A stretch of DNA of 64,000 bases from [Actinomadura] parvosata subsp. kistnae. GTDB lineage: Bacteria > Actinomycetota > Actinomycetes > Streptosporangiales > Streptosporangiaceae. Under the pieces are notes generated by a model. That model did no database searches. It was not told the DNA's origin and saw nothing but the letters and a program-made list of their open reading frames with translations. Of the stretch, positions 23,466 to 31,048 are shown in pieces. Where the stretch lies: positions 2,653,001-2,717,000 of the forward strand of contig NZ_OOHJ01000018.1 of NCBI RefSeq assembly GCF_900323885.1, in the 5' to 3' direction. The position numbers were made by a program, and so were the translations under genes. Each line of letters begins with the position of its first letter. The first letter of the stretch is position 1.

Positions 23466-24831
23466 GTGGGTCTCCGAGCGGGGTTCCGGTGATGGCGGCG
23501 GCGAGGAGTTGGTCGCCGAGGCTGTAGCCCTTGCCCGCGTAGGTCCATTCGCTGATGACGAGGACGGTGTCCTCGTCGAAGAGTGGCAGGCGGCCGGTGG
23601 TGATCTCGTTGTCTCGTACGTGCTGTTGGCGATCCGCTCGGAGTTCGCCAAGGGTGGTGGAGTAGTGGCGGGAGCGGGTGGAGAAGTGGCCGCGGAAGCC
23701 GAGCATGTGGGCCCAGTCGGCGAGGCGGAGTTCGGCCAGGCTGGGTTCGGCGCCGAGGTGCAGGCAGGTGGAGATGAGGCGGCGGGCGTGGTCGCGCAGG
23801 TTGTAGGCGTCAAGGTTGTCGAGGGGGTTGATGCGGCGGTCGAGGGTGCCGACGCATTCGGCGGCTTTGGTGGCGTACTTGGCGATGTAGCCGGCGACGG
23901 TTTCGTCGGTGAGGTCGCCGTCCAGGGCTATCGGGCGGATGTCGAGTTGGTCGCCCCACCGCAGGGCTCGTTCGGGTTGGTCGGCGTAGGCGGGAGCCTT
24001 GGCTGAAACGGCCTTGGTGGCGTGCTGGATGGCGTGGGTCAGAGTCTCGGCGGTGGCCCAGGGTGGTGGGGGTGCTTCGGGGCCGCCGGGGCCGTCGAGG
24101 CGGATGACGGCGTGGAAGTGGACGACGCCGCGGCGCTGGTATTCGGCGACCTTGGCGAAGGAGAGGGTGAGGTGGTGGCGGAGGTCTTTGAGGAATAGGC
24201 CACCGATTTTGGCGAGGTGGCGGCGTACGGAGTCGGCGAAGCGCTTCCACAGCAGTGGGGCGAGCGCGTTGAACAGGACGGAGCCGGTGTAGTCGTAGCA
24301 GTCGGGGCAGAGCGGTTCGCTGAGGCGCGGGTCGTCTTTGCTGTGTCGTTCGGTGCAGGACATGGCGCGGCCGTGCGGGCAGGTAGCGGCGTTGCGGCGG
24401 GCGTGGCAGGGCTGGACCTTGCCGTTCTTCTCACGTCGCGCGTGAACCGTTCCGAAGCTCGGCGCGGTGAGGGTGACGAACAGAGTTGGATGAGTGGTGA
24501 CGGTCTCTGGGACGCCCTTGCCGCCGATGAGGCCGGCGCGGATGAGGTGGTAGGTGTCGGCACGGTAGGTCTCGGCGCAGGCCGGGCAGCGGGAGGCGCG
24601 GCGGGTCTTGCACGGGACGCGCAGGATGCCGTCGGGTTCGGTGCGGGTGGTGTAGCGGTGCAGGAGCCTGCCGGTCGCCTGGTCGTAGTGGTCGACTCTG
24701 CCGCGTAGGTGGATGGGCTGACGGCAGCCGCCGGTCTGCTTGATCTGGTTGGCCCACCGGTCGTAGTCGGGATGGTTGAGTCGGGCAATCATGCCCGCTT
24801 TGGCGTGCGCGGTGGCGTGGGTTGTGGGCAA
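23455..24831 (-). CDS. HUH rolling-circle replication initiator (RepSA-like)
   Basis: 458 residues from TTG 24831, with AAAGGAGG nine bases upstream; ATG 24792 is an alternative. Motif 'LFVTLTAPSFG' (motif 1), the HUH metal motif 'VVHFHAVIRLDG' (His238, His240) and the catalytic Tyr pair in 'GYIAKYATKA' (Tyr315, Tyr319) match pSAM2 RepSA. Two zinc-type Cys clusters lie near residues 74-86 and 151-178. It nicks the element origin to start replication after excision. This is the AICE hallmark. Confidence 0.88.
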   Translation of the reverse strand: MPTTHATAHAKAGMIARLNHPDYDRWANQIKQTGGCRQPIHLRGRVDHYDQATGRLLHRYTTRTEPDGILRVPCKTRRASRCPACAETYRADTYHLIRAGLIGGKGVPETVTTHPTLFVTLTAPSFGTVHARREKNGKVQPCHARRNAATCPHGRAMSCTERHSKDDPRLSEPLCPDCYDYTGSVLFNALAPLLWKRFADSVRRHLAKIGGLFLKDLRHHLTLSFAKVAEYQRRGVVHFHAVIRLDGPGGPEAPPPPWATAETLTHAIQHATKAVSAKAPAYADQPERALRWGDQLDIRPIALDGDLTDETVAGYIAKYATKAAECVGTLDRRINPLDNLDAYNLRDHARRLISTCLHLGAEPSLAELRLADWAHMLGFRGHFSTRSRHYSTTLGELRADRQQHVRDNEITTGRLPLFDEDTVLVISEWTYAGKGYSLGDQLLAAAITGTPLGDPHAL

Positions 24832-24926
24832 GATGGTGTCCTCCTTTCGCTCGTTCGGGTGAAGGGATGGCCCTCGACCTGGCAGTCGTCTTGGCGGATG
24901 TGCGGCCAGGCCGGGGGCGCTGCGCG

Positions 24927-25049
24927 TTAGGCGCCGTGGTTGTCGATGCCGGTGCCGTCACAGTCGCGGCAGCGGGCGTTGTCCGGGTCGAGGCCGGAGC
25001 CGTTGCAGGTGCAGCAGCGGTAATGGATCACCTCGTCCATTTCGGTCAC
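24927..25049 (-). CDS. Small Cys-rich zinc-binding-like protein
   Basis: 40 residues from GTG 25049. C-C-T-C-N-G-S-G followed by C-R-D-C-D-G-T-G repeats the CxxCxGxG pattern of DnaJ-type zinc fingers. The start overlaps the stop of the upstream 53-residue gene as GTGA; ATG 25040 is an alternative. It sits in the AICE transfer/replication operon. Function unknown. Confidence 0.55.
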   Translation of the reverse strand: MTEMDEVIHYRCCTCNGSGLDPDNARCRDCDGTGIDNHGA

Positions 25050-25207
25050 TTCTGCCTGTTGCGGGCAGTGGTGAGGTAGATGCGCCAGTGGTGAGGGCGG
25101 GCGCGGTCCGGGTAGGCGCGTGAGACGCCGATGACGGTGAAGTACAGGCGCAGGCGGAACAGGGCGTCGACGATTTCGGCTCGGGTGCCGTCGATGCGGA
25201 TGCGCAT
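25046..25207 (-). CDS. Small basic protein in AICE operon
   Basis: 53 residues from ATG 25207, with GGAGAG upstream. It starts 'MRIRIDGTRAEIVDALFRLR' and ends with a basic tail. It is probably cytosolic and was recognised by its ribosome site and its GTGA overlap with the next gene. I do not know the family. Confidence 0.5.
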   Translation of the reverse strand: MRIRIDGTRAEIVDALFRLRLYFTVIGVSRAYPDRARPHHWRIYLTTARNRQK

Positions 25208-25225
25208 GGTCGGGTTCTCTCCTGG

Positions 25226-25567
25226 TCAGGTGGTGGGGGCGGGGTCGGTTTGGATGCAGCCGCGGTAGCTGGTTTCGGCGTCGTGGCGGGCGCGGGCGGC
25301 GGCCAGGATGGCGACGGCGCGGTATTCCACCGGGCCGAACAGACGCGAGGTGGCGTAGTGGCCGTAGGGGGAGTTCTCGTAGTCGATCTGTGAGCCGACG
25401 AGGGCGGCGATCTGGTCGATCTCGGCGCGCTGGTCGGCGTCGCTGGTCTGGTCGGGGAAGTGGTGGACGGTGACGCTGGAGGAGACGGGCACGTCGGGAT
25501 GGGCTTCGAGGAAGGCGGCCAGGTCGAGCAGGCCGTTGATGAGGGCGGTGCGGTGGTCGTACGTCAT
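25226..25567 (-). CDS. AICE-associated protein of unknown function
   Basis: 113 residues. It begins 'MTYDHRTALINGLLDLAAFL' and has an acidic middle and 'YGHYATSRLFG'. It resembles small proteins commonly found between rep and tra genes in actinomycete AICEs and plasmids; none has a known function. A GGGAG ribosome site precedes the ATG. It lies 18 bp from the DUF2637 gene in the same operon. Confidence 0.6.
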   Translation of the reverse strand: MTYDHRTALINGLLDLAAFLEAHPDVPVSSSVTVHHFPDQTSDADQRAEIDQIAALVGSQIDYENSPYGHYATSRLFGPVEYRAVAILAAARARHDAETSYRGCIQTDPAPTT

Positions 25568-25584
25568 GAGCTGGGGTTCTCCCT

Positions 25585-26214
25585 TCAGGCGGTGCGCAGG
25601 GTGCGCAGCAGGTCGGTGGCGAGTTGGCTGGAGACGCCCAGGCGGGTGCGGAGGGCGTCATCGGTGATGGGCTTGCCGTGCCGGGCGTGGTGTTCGTCGG
25701 CGACCCGTTGGGCGTAGTCGACGAGCGCGGGTGCGAGAGCGTCGCCCTGCTCGTCCGGGGCTTGGGTCGGGATGAGTTCAGGGACCGGGGTCGAGGTCAG
25801 GACCGGCGCGAGTTCGGGTGCGGACGGTTCAAGGCGGGTGGCGCGGCGTTCGAGCATCGAGACGGCGATGAGGAAGGCGCTGGCCGGGGTGGCGGCGGTG
25901 ATCCAGCCCCAGATGGTCGGGTCGGCTTGGGCGAGGTTGGCGGCCAGGGACAGGATGATGCCGCCGGTCAGGACGAGCACGGGCCAGGAGAGCGGGCCGC
26001 GCTGGGTGCGGCCGGTCTTCTTGTCGCGTTGGCGTTCGCGGGCGGCCATGACGCAGGTCAGGTCGATGCAGACGGCGATGGCCCAGGACATCCAGCCGGC
26101 CTGGCCGTGCTGGCTGGCGGTGTCGCGGATGTGGGTGAACGATCCGGCACCCGCGATGGCGGCCAGGATGAGGACCGGGCCAGTGTCGAGCAGTCGGCAG
26201 GCGAAGCGTCGCAT
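25585..26214 (-). CDS. DUF2637 membrane protein (Spd-like)
   Basis: 209 residues. Four helices within residues 1-125 ('GPVLILAAIAGAGSFTHI', 'GWMSWAIAVCIDLTCVMAA', 'WPVLVLTGGIILSLAANLA', 'WGWITAATPASAFLIAVSML') followed by a Pro-rich cytosolic tail and a helical end ('ALRTRLGVSSQLATDLLRTL'). DUF2637 proteins accompany Tra in actinomycete conjugative elements and are thought to help spread within the mycelium (Spd role). A strong GGGAGG site precedes ATG 26214, just downstream of tra. Confidence 0.78.
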   Translation of the reverse strand: MRRFACRLLDTGPVLILAAIAGAGSFTHIRDTASQHGQAGWMSWAIAVCIDLTCVMAARERQRDKKTGRTQRGPLSWPVLVLTGGIILSLAANLAQADPTIWGWITAATPASAFLIAVSMLERRATRLEPSAPELAPVLTSTPVPELIPTQAPDEQGDALAPALVDYAQRVADEHHARHGKPITDDALRTRLGVSSQLATDLLRTLRTA

Positions 26215-26232
26215 CGTTCCTCCCTTCGTGGT

Positions 26233-27552
26233 TCAGGCGTTGATGGGCTGAGGTAGGTGGGCGGTGATCTCGTCCCAGGGCGGGGCGAGGTGAGCGTGGG
26301 TGCGGGCGGCGTGTTCGGCGGCTTGCTCGGTGACGTAGAAGGAGCGGGCGCGGTACCACTGGCCGTCTTGTGAGGCGACGATGGCGACGCCGGGTGTTTC
26401 GGCGGCGATGGCGCGGGCCGAGGCTAGGGCGGCGGGGTCGAGGTCGCCGAGGGTCATGGTGGCGGTCTCGGGGTCGTTGACGCGGTGGCAGATGCGGCCG
26501 GAGCACTGGGCACGGAGGGCGGTGACGCCGGGGCCGAGGTCGGAGCCGATGCGCTGGCCGCAGCAGAACAGGTAGATGCCGAACGCGCGCCCGAGCTGGG
26601 CGACCCGCAGGAGCGCCGTGGACGTCTTGGCGATCTCGTCCTTCTCCGACTTGTCGGCCATCAGATACAGCTCGGCCAGCTCGTCGACCAGGACCACGAC
26701 GGGGACCGGGCGGACGCCGGGTGGGAGCTGCCAGATGTTGCGGGCGCCGGCCTGGCGGCATAGCCCCATCCGGTCGATCATCAGGGCGACCAGGTCATCT
26801 AGGAGGCCGACGGACTCGGCGCGGCAGGTGGCCAGCGCCGACAGCCGAGGTGCGTACGGGGTGAACTCCACGCCGCCCTTGAGGTCGAAGCCGACCAGGG
26901 CGACCGGTTGCGGTGCGAGGCCTACGATGAGCGCGTTGGCCAGGTTGGATTTGCCGGACTGGGTGGCTCCCGCGTTGATCCAGTGGGGCACGGTGCGGAA
27001 GTCGATGAGCCAGGGTTTGCCGGTCTCCAGCCGTCCCACGGTCACCTTGAGCAGCTCGGGTGAGGCCGGGAGTTCGTCGACCTTGACCAGCGGGTCGCGC
27101 ATGGTGGCCATGAGGACGACGCGGCCGGGGCCAGGTGAGGAGACGCGGATGGCGTGTACGCCCCAGGAGTGGGCGAGGCGTTCGGCGGCGACGGTGTAGT
27201 CGCCGGGTGTCTGGCCTTCCAGGGTGTGCAGGGTGACGCGCCAGCCGTGCCGGGTCGGCAGCGGCAGCCACATGAACGGTTTGGTGTCCACGGCGATGCG
27301 CTGCCACTTGCGCTTGACGCGGACGATGCCGGTGGAGGCGACGAGGCCGGGCACGGTGGTGAACCAGAAGCGCTGCCGTTTCTTGGTCAGGCCGCAGCCG
27401 AGGGCGACCCGCCGCCACGAGGTGCGTACTGACAGGGCGACGATTGGGAAGCCGAGCGCGAGCCAGAAGGACGGGTAGTGGTAGCGGCGCCAGGCCCACA
27501 GCCCCGCCGCGACGGCGGCCAGGACTGCGAGCACCTGCAGCGCGTCACGCAT
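26233..27552 (-). CDS. FtsK/SpoIIIE-like DNA translocase (TraSA-type)
   Basis: 439 residues from ATG 27552. One or two N-terminal helices ('VLAVLAAVAAGLWAW', 'FWLALGFPIVAL') anchor it. Walker A GATQSGKS is at 195-202 and Walker B VVVLVDE at 285-291. AICE Tra proteins pump double-stranded element DNA between hyphae as hexamers, without relaxase nicking. The start overlaps the previous gene by eight bases, so both are translated together. It is the main transfer protein of element 1. Confidence 0.88.
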   Translation of the reverse strand: MRDALQVLAVLAAVAAGLWAWRRYHYPSFWLALGFPIVALSVRTSWRRVALGCGLTKKRQRFWFTTVPGLVASTGIVRVKRKWQRIAVDTKPFMWLPLPTRHGWRVTLHTLEGQTPGDYTVAAERLAHSWGVHAIRVSSPGPGRVVLMATMRDPLVKVDELPASPELLKVTVGRLETGKPWLIDFRTVPHWINAGATQSGKSNLANALIVGLAPQPVALVGFDLKGGVEFTPYAPRLSALATCRAESVGLLDDLVALMIDRMGLCRQAGARNIWQLPPGVRPVPVVVLVDELAELYLMADKSEKDEIAKTSTALLRVAQLGRAFGIYLFCCGQRIGSDLGPGVTALRAQCSGRICHRVNDPETATMTLGDLDPAALASARAIAAETPGVAIVASQDGQWYRARSFYVTEQAAEHAARTHAHLAPPWDEITAHLPQPINA

Positions 27553-27874
27553 CGCCCGTCTCCTTGATCGGGAGCAGGGCGTTGGCGCGGTAGGCGATGC
27601 CCCATCGGCCGGCGATTTCCCAGACGTAGCCGAGCAGGCCGACGGCATTGACCTGGTCGCCGACGGTGATGGGCGGTTCGCCGGTGATGCCGATCTTGAC
27701 GAGTTCGATGCGGCCGAACTCGTCTTCGACGGAGACGGTGACCTCGTAGACGGTGTTGCCGTTCTTGTCGGTCTTGATCTCGCCGGTGTCCTTGTTGAGC
27801 ACCCGCGGGCGCGGGCCCTTGACGCAGGTGATGGCGAGCTTGCTGACATCCACAGGGATCGGGACAGTACGCAT
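27545..27874 (-). CDS. SCO3933-family regulatory protein
   Basis: 109 residues from ATG 27874, with GAGGAGG upstream. 'MRTVPIPVDVSKLAITCV' and 'YEVTVSVEDEFGRIELVKIG' are typical of the short SCO3933-like proteins that head AICE transfer operons. Family members are labelled regulatory, and no mechanism is known to me. It is the first gene after the divergent GntR promoter region and overlaps tra. Confidence 0.7.
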   Translation of the reverse strand: MRTVPIPVDVSKLAITCVKGPRPRVLNKDTGEIKTDKNGNTVYEVTVSVEDEFGRIELVKIGITGEPPITVGDQVNAVGLLGYVWEIAGRWGIAYRANALLPIKETGDA

Positions 27875-27902
27875 GGGCTGTGACCTCCTCTTCCGTCGTT
27901 CA

Positions 27903-27957
27903 CCAACATAGTTAACCTAGTTGGCTTGGTTGTCAATGTGTTCTCGGTTGGCTTGGT
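27903..27957. promoter_or_regulatory. Operator/promoter between AICE operon and GntR gene (element 1)
   Basis: CCAAC ATA GTTAAC CTA GTTGG (27903-27924) is a near-perfect dyad. On the minus strand a perfect -35 TTGACA (27936-27931) is followed 16 bp later by TAACTA inside the dyad, so binding would block the AICE operon. GTTGGCTTGGT is also repeated directly at 27920 and 27947. The likely binder is the GntR protein encoded next door (KorSA-like). Confidence 0.6.
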
Positions 27958-27985
27958 CGGCGTTTCGTGATGTGATGGGGTGGCG

Positions 27986-28351
27986 ATGGTTCAGAACACC
28001 GGGCGCCCCGGCTACCTCCAGATCGCTGACGATCTCCGTACGCAGATCCGCGGCGGCTCCCTCGCGCCCGGAACCCTGCTCCCGTCCACCGCCCAACTCG
28101 CCGAGCAGTACGACGCCTCGCTGAGCGTGGTGAAGATGGCCGTCGGCATTCTGCGCAACGAAGGCCTCGTGATCGGCCAGCAGGGCAAGGGCGTCTTCGT
28201 CCGCGATGCCGAGGAGCGCCCCGCCGGCGACGAGCAGGCCGACCTGGCCGAGCTGCGCGCCACCGTGCGGGACCTGTCGGTACGGCTGGCGAAGGTCGAA
28301 GAGCAGTTGGCTACGTCCACGTCACGCCGTCCCGGACGTAGCAGCCGGTAA
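27986..28351 (+). CDS. GntR-family repressor (KorSA-like) of element 1
   Basis: 121 residues from ATG 27986; GTG 27980 is in frame. A GntR wHTH fills residues 1-70 ('LPSTAQLAEQYDASLSVV', 'GLVIGQQGKGVFV'), followed by a coiled-coil-like tail ('LAELRATVRDLSVRLAKVEE') in place of an effector domain. It is divergent from the AICE operon with an operator between them. Small GntR proteins such as KorSA of pSAM2 repress excision and transfer; this is the expected role. The 3' end overlaps the opposite small membrane gene by 41 bp. Confidence 0.8.
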   Translation: MVQNTGRPGYLQIADDLRTQIRGGSLAPGTLLPSTAQLAEQYDASLSVVKMAVGILRNEGLVIGQQGKGVFVRDAEERPAGDEQADLAELRATVRDLSVRLAKVEEQLATSTSRRPGRSSR

Positions 28352-28496
28352 CCTTCCGAGCCAGCGACGCCGAGGCTCCGTCCGGGCGACGCCGCAGGTT
28401 CAGTGCCTTGTCCTCGCGGCGGATGCCGACCAGGACCGCGATGTAGCCGACCAGCAGGGTGACGCCGATCAGTCCGGCGATGATGAGGGCGATCAC
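28311..28496 (-). CDS. Small single-helix membrane protein
   Basis: 61 residues from GTG 28496, whose start overlaps the upstream stop as GTGA. 'ALIIAGLIGVTLLVGYIAVL' is one membrane helix and a basic cytosolic tail follows. It ends in VTWT, exactly like the upstream protein, because a short sequence (CGTCCACGTCAC) is repeated at both 3' ends. Role unknown. Confidence 0.5.
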   Translation of the reverse strand: MIALIIAGLIGVTLLVGYIAVLVGIRREDKALNLRRRPDGASASLARKVTGCYVRDGVTWT

Positions 28497-28699
28497 GTCC
28501 ACGTCACACCTGCCATGGCGATGCGACGCGGGCCGCGCGGAGGACGGCGGGTCTCGTCCCGCCGCATGCCCTCCCGGCGCTTGGCCACCTGCTTCTTGAT
28601 CCAGCGATCCCGGGCCCGGCATTTGCGGCATCGGGTCTGGCCCTCGTCCAGTCCGGCACTGCACTCGCAGGTGGGCTCGGGGTAGATCTGCTCAGTCAT
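28493..28699 (-). CDS. Small Cys-rich basic protein
   Basis: 68 residues from ATG 28699, with GGAGAGGTG upstream. 'CECSAG' and 'CRKCRARDRW' could form a zinc knuckle, and the C-terminal half is Arg-rich, suggesting nucleic-acid binding. Similar proteins are frequent in actinomycete AICEs with no known role. Coupled by GTGA to the single-helix protein gene. Confidence 0.55.
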   Translation of the reverse strand: MTEQIYPEPTCECSAGLDEGQTRCRKCRARDRWIKKQVAKRREGMRRDETRRPPRGPRRIAMAGVTWT

Positions 28700-28798
28700 G
28701 TGATCACCTCTCCCTTCGGTCGCTCCGGTGTTGCCTTGTGACACCAAGATTGCGACGGAGAGTCAGGACGAGATCACTACACGACGGGACATGTTCAA

Positions 28799-28835
28799 GA
28801 CGTCCGTCCTACGATGTGCAGGTCCCCGGACGTCC
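28799..28835. promoter_or_regulatory. GACGTC-type sites upstream of XRE gene 1
   Basis: GACGTCCGTCC (28799-28809) and GGACGTCC (28828-28835) lie just before ATG 28851. The same GACGTC core occurs as exact 10-bp tandem repeats at 31636 and 32555 near related genes, suggesting one shared regulator. Confidence 0.45.
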
Positions 28836-28850
28836 TCCTGAGCAGGTGAC

Positions 28851-29597
28851 ATGGCGAACGAAAGGTTGCGAGCGGCCCTGTTGCAGCGCGGCGTGAGCAT
28901 CGCCGAGCTAGCGGAGGCCATAGCGGTCGACCCCAAAACCGTCGAACGGTGGGTAACCAAGTCCCGCGCGCCATACCGAAAGCACCGCTTTGCGGTGGCT
29001 TCATACCTCGAAACCGAGGAAACCTACCTCTGGCCCGAGGCGCTCACCCGCGACCAGGTCGCCTCAGCCTCGGAGAGCGAGATCGTCACCGTCTACCCGC
29101 ACCGCTGGGCCGTCCCCAGGGACGTATGGGGACGACTCTTCTCCGCAGCGTCGGAAGAGATTGGGGTGCTTGTCTACAGCGGGCTTTTCCTCGCCGACGA
29201 CGCCGGGATGCTGCGCATGTTCGGCGAGAAGGCCGACGCAGGCGTACGCGTCCGCATCCTGCTCGGCGACCCCGACTGCGCCGAAGTGGCCCAACGCGGC
29301 AAGGACGAGGGCATCGACGACGGCATGGCCTTCAAGATCCGCAACGTCCTCGTCCTGTACCGATCGCTACGAGAGTGCGCCAACGTCGAGTTTCGGATGC
29401 ACTCCACAGTTCTGTACAACTCGATCTACCGCGCCGACGACCAGTTCCTCGTCAACACCCACGTGTACGGCGTCCCGGCTGGCAACGCCCCCGTCTTTCA
29501 CCTCCGCAAGGTGGTAGGTGGGGACATGGTCACCACGTACGCCACCAGCTTCGAACGTGTCTGGGACGGAGCCAGGCCCCTAGAGTCGTGCCCATGA
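28851..29597 (+). CDS. XRE-type HTH protein with DUF5919 (PLD-like) domain, copy 1
   Basis: 248 residues from ATG 28851. An N-terminal HTH ('SIAELAEAIAVDPKTVERWV') is joined to a domain beginning near residue 80. That domain contains 'IGVLVYSGLFLADD', 'GVRVRILLGDPDCAEV' and 'FRMHSTVLYNSIYRADD', which look like a phospholipase-D-like fold with one degenerate HxK-type motif. DUF5919 proteins are frequent in AICEs, and regulatory roles are assumed. The stop overlaps the Nudix start as ATGA. A paralogue lies at 32623. Confidence 0.72.
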   Translation: MANERLRAALLQRGVSIAELAEAIAVDPKTVERWVTKSRAPYRKHRFAVASYLETEETYLWPEALTRDQVASASESEIVTVYPHRWAVPRDVWGRLFSAASEEIGVLVYSGLFLADDAGMLRMFGEKADAGVRVRILLGDPDCAEVAQRGKDEGIDDGMAFKIRNVLVLYRSLRECANVEFRMHSTVLYNSIYRADDQFLVNTHVYGVPAGNAPVFHLRKVVGGDMVTTYATSFERVWDGARPLESCP

Positions 29598-30070
29598 CCA
29601 AGCGGATCGACTACTACAACGACCCGAGCGCCCCAGCCCCCAACAGTCTGGTGCCATCCGTGAACGTCATCGTCACCAACCCGGCCGGCGAGCTGCTGAT
29701 GATCCGCCGCACCGACAACGACAACTGGGCCGTCCCCGGCGGCGCCATCGACCTGGGCGAGTCCATCCCGCAAGCCGCCGTACGTGAGACCCTCGAAGAA
29801 ACGGGAATTGTCTGCGAGATCACCGGCCTGGTCGGCACCTACAGCGACCCCCGGCACGTGATCCTCTATACCTCCAACGGCGAAGCCCGCCAGGAATTCT
29901 CGATCGTCCTGACGGGCCAGGCCATCAGCGGTGAGCCGACGCCGAGCGACGAGTCCCGCGAGGTCCGCTGGCTATCTCGCGAGCAGGTCACGTCCTTGCA
30001 GATGGACCGCTCAATGCGGATGAGGATCGAGCACTATCTAGCCGGTACCGCCTTGCCGTACATCGGCTAG
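29594..30070 (+). CDS. Nudix hydrolase (possible AICE immunity factor)
   Basis: 158 residues from ATG 29594. A complete Nudix box: GG-A-I-D-L-G-E-S then 'AVRETLEETGI' (residues about 55-77) with the metal-binding Glu residues. In pSAM2 a Nudix protein (Pif) prevents redundant transfer between element-bearing strains, so an immunity role is plausible here. It is translationally coupled to the XRE-DUF5919 gene. Its TAG stop lies within the CTAG target duplication of the IS982 copy directly downstream. Confidence 0.82.
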   Translation: MTKRIDYYNDPSAPAPNSLVPSVNVIVTNPAGELLMIRRTDNDNWAVPGGAIDLGESIPQAAVRETLEETGIVCEITGLVGTYSDPRHVILYTSNGEARQEFSIVLTGQAISGEPTPSDESREVRWLSREQVTSLQMDRSMRMRIEHYLAGTALPYIG

Positions 30071-31048
30071 ATCGCTGATGTGAAAATTGGTGATCGGCTG
30101 CAGGCATGACGAAGGACGTCCATGGTCGGTGTGTGAAGACTGACTTGGACGCCCTTCTAACCGCACTCTACGTGCATCTGGACGATCACGTGATGCCTTC
30201 GCAGGGCCGGCCTCGCGGGCGGGGCCGGCCGCCGGTGCTGACCCCGGCCGAGGCGGTGGTCGTGGCAGTGGCGCAAGTGCTGCTGCGGTGTGACGACGAA
30301 CGCCGCTGGATGCGGATGGCGGCCGGCCGGATCGGGCATCTGTTCCCCAGACTGCCGTCCCAGTCGCAGTACAACCGGCAACTGCGTGCGCTGGGGCCGG
30401 CTATGTCGGCGGCGGCGTTGTGGCTGGCACGCCAGGTCCCCACCTGGCACGAGCCTTTGCGACTGATGGACGGCACCCCGATCCGCTGCGGCGCCTCGCG
30501 GGTGACGGTCAACAGATCGCACCTGGGTGAGATCGCCGGATACGGCATGGACAAGTCCCACCACGCCTTCTACTGGGGTGCCAAGCTGATGCTGATCACT
30601 ACCGCTGACGGCGCGGTGACCGGCTTCAGCCTGGCCCACCCCAAAGAGCTCGACGAACGCAAGCAGGCCCTGCACCTGCTGCACGTCCACCAGATAGCCG
30701 GCGGTCCATGCCCGATCGTGTGCGACAAGGGATTCGCCGGAGCCGGCATCGAGAAGGCCGCCGCCGATCTGGGCCACCTCCTGATCCGGCCGGCCCGCGA
30801 AGACGAGCCTGCACGCACCCTGCCGTTTCCCGGCTGGCTGCGCCAGCGCATCGAGGCGATCATCTGGACGCTGAAGAACCAGCTCGGCCTCGAACGTCAC
30901 AACGCCCGCCATCCAGACGGCCTCTGGGCACGCATCAGCCAACGCGTCCTCGCCCTCAACGCCGCAATCTGGCACAACTGGAACACTGACGCACCGGTGA
31001 AACGGTCACTGACCGCCTATGACCACTAACCAAATTCACATCAGCGAT
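30071..31048 (+). mobile_element. IS982-family insertion sequence
   Basis: About 978 bp. The terminal inverted repeats start ATCGCTGATGTGAA (30071 and, reversed, 31048), 14 bp perfect, with the match continuing imperfectly to about 22 bp. It is flanked by CTAG on both sides (30067-30070 and 31049-31052), a likely 4-bp target duplication. It holds one intact transposase gene. It is inserted exactly between the 3' ends of the convergent Nudix and HD genes. Confidence 0.85.
30106..31029 (+). CDS. IS982-family transposase
   Basis: 307 residues and apparently intact. The order 'LLTALYVHLDDHV', 'LMDGTPIRCGASR', 'GYGMDKSHHAFYWGAKL', 'IVCDKGF', 'EAIIWTLKNQLGLERH' and the end 'RSLTAYDH' match IS982 DDE transposases; the acidic triad would be Asp in MDGTP, Asp in CDKGF and Glu in IEAII. 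It cuts and joins IS ends. Confidence 0.88.
   Translation: MTKDVHGRCVKTDLDALLTALYVHLDDHVMPSQGRPRGRGRPPVLTPAEAVVVAVAQVLLRCDDERRWMRMAAGRIGHLFPRLPSQSQYNRQLRALGPAMSAAALWLARQVPTWHEPLRLMDGTPIRCGASRVTVNRSHLGEIAGYGMDKSHHAFYWGAKLMLITTADGAVTGFSLAHPKELDERKQALHLLHVHQIAGGPCPIVCDKGFAGAGIEKAAADLGHLLIRPAREDEPARTLPFPGWLRQRIEAIIWTLKNQLGLERHNARHPDGLWARISQRVLALNAAIWHNWNTDAPVKRSLTAYDH

Noticed and set aside
28949..29593. Long upstream extension of the Nudix frame
   Set aside because: It is out of frame within the XRE-DUF5919 gene and Arg-rich; the Nudix protein starts at ATG 29594 with an ATGA overlap.
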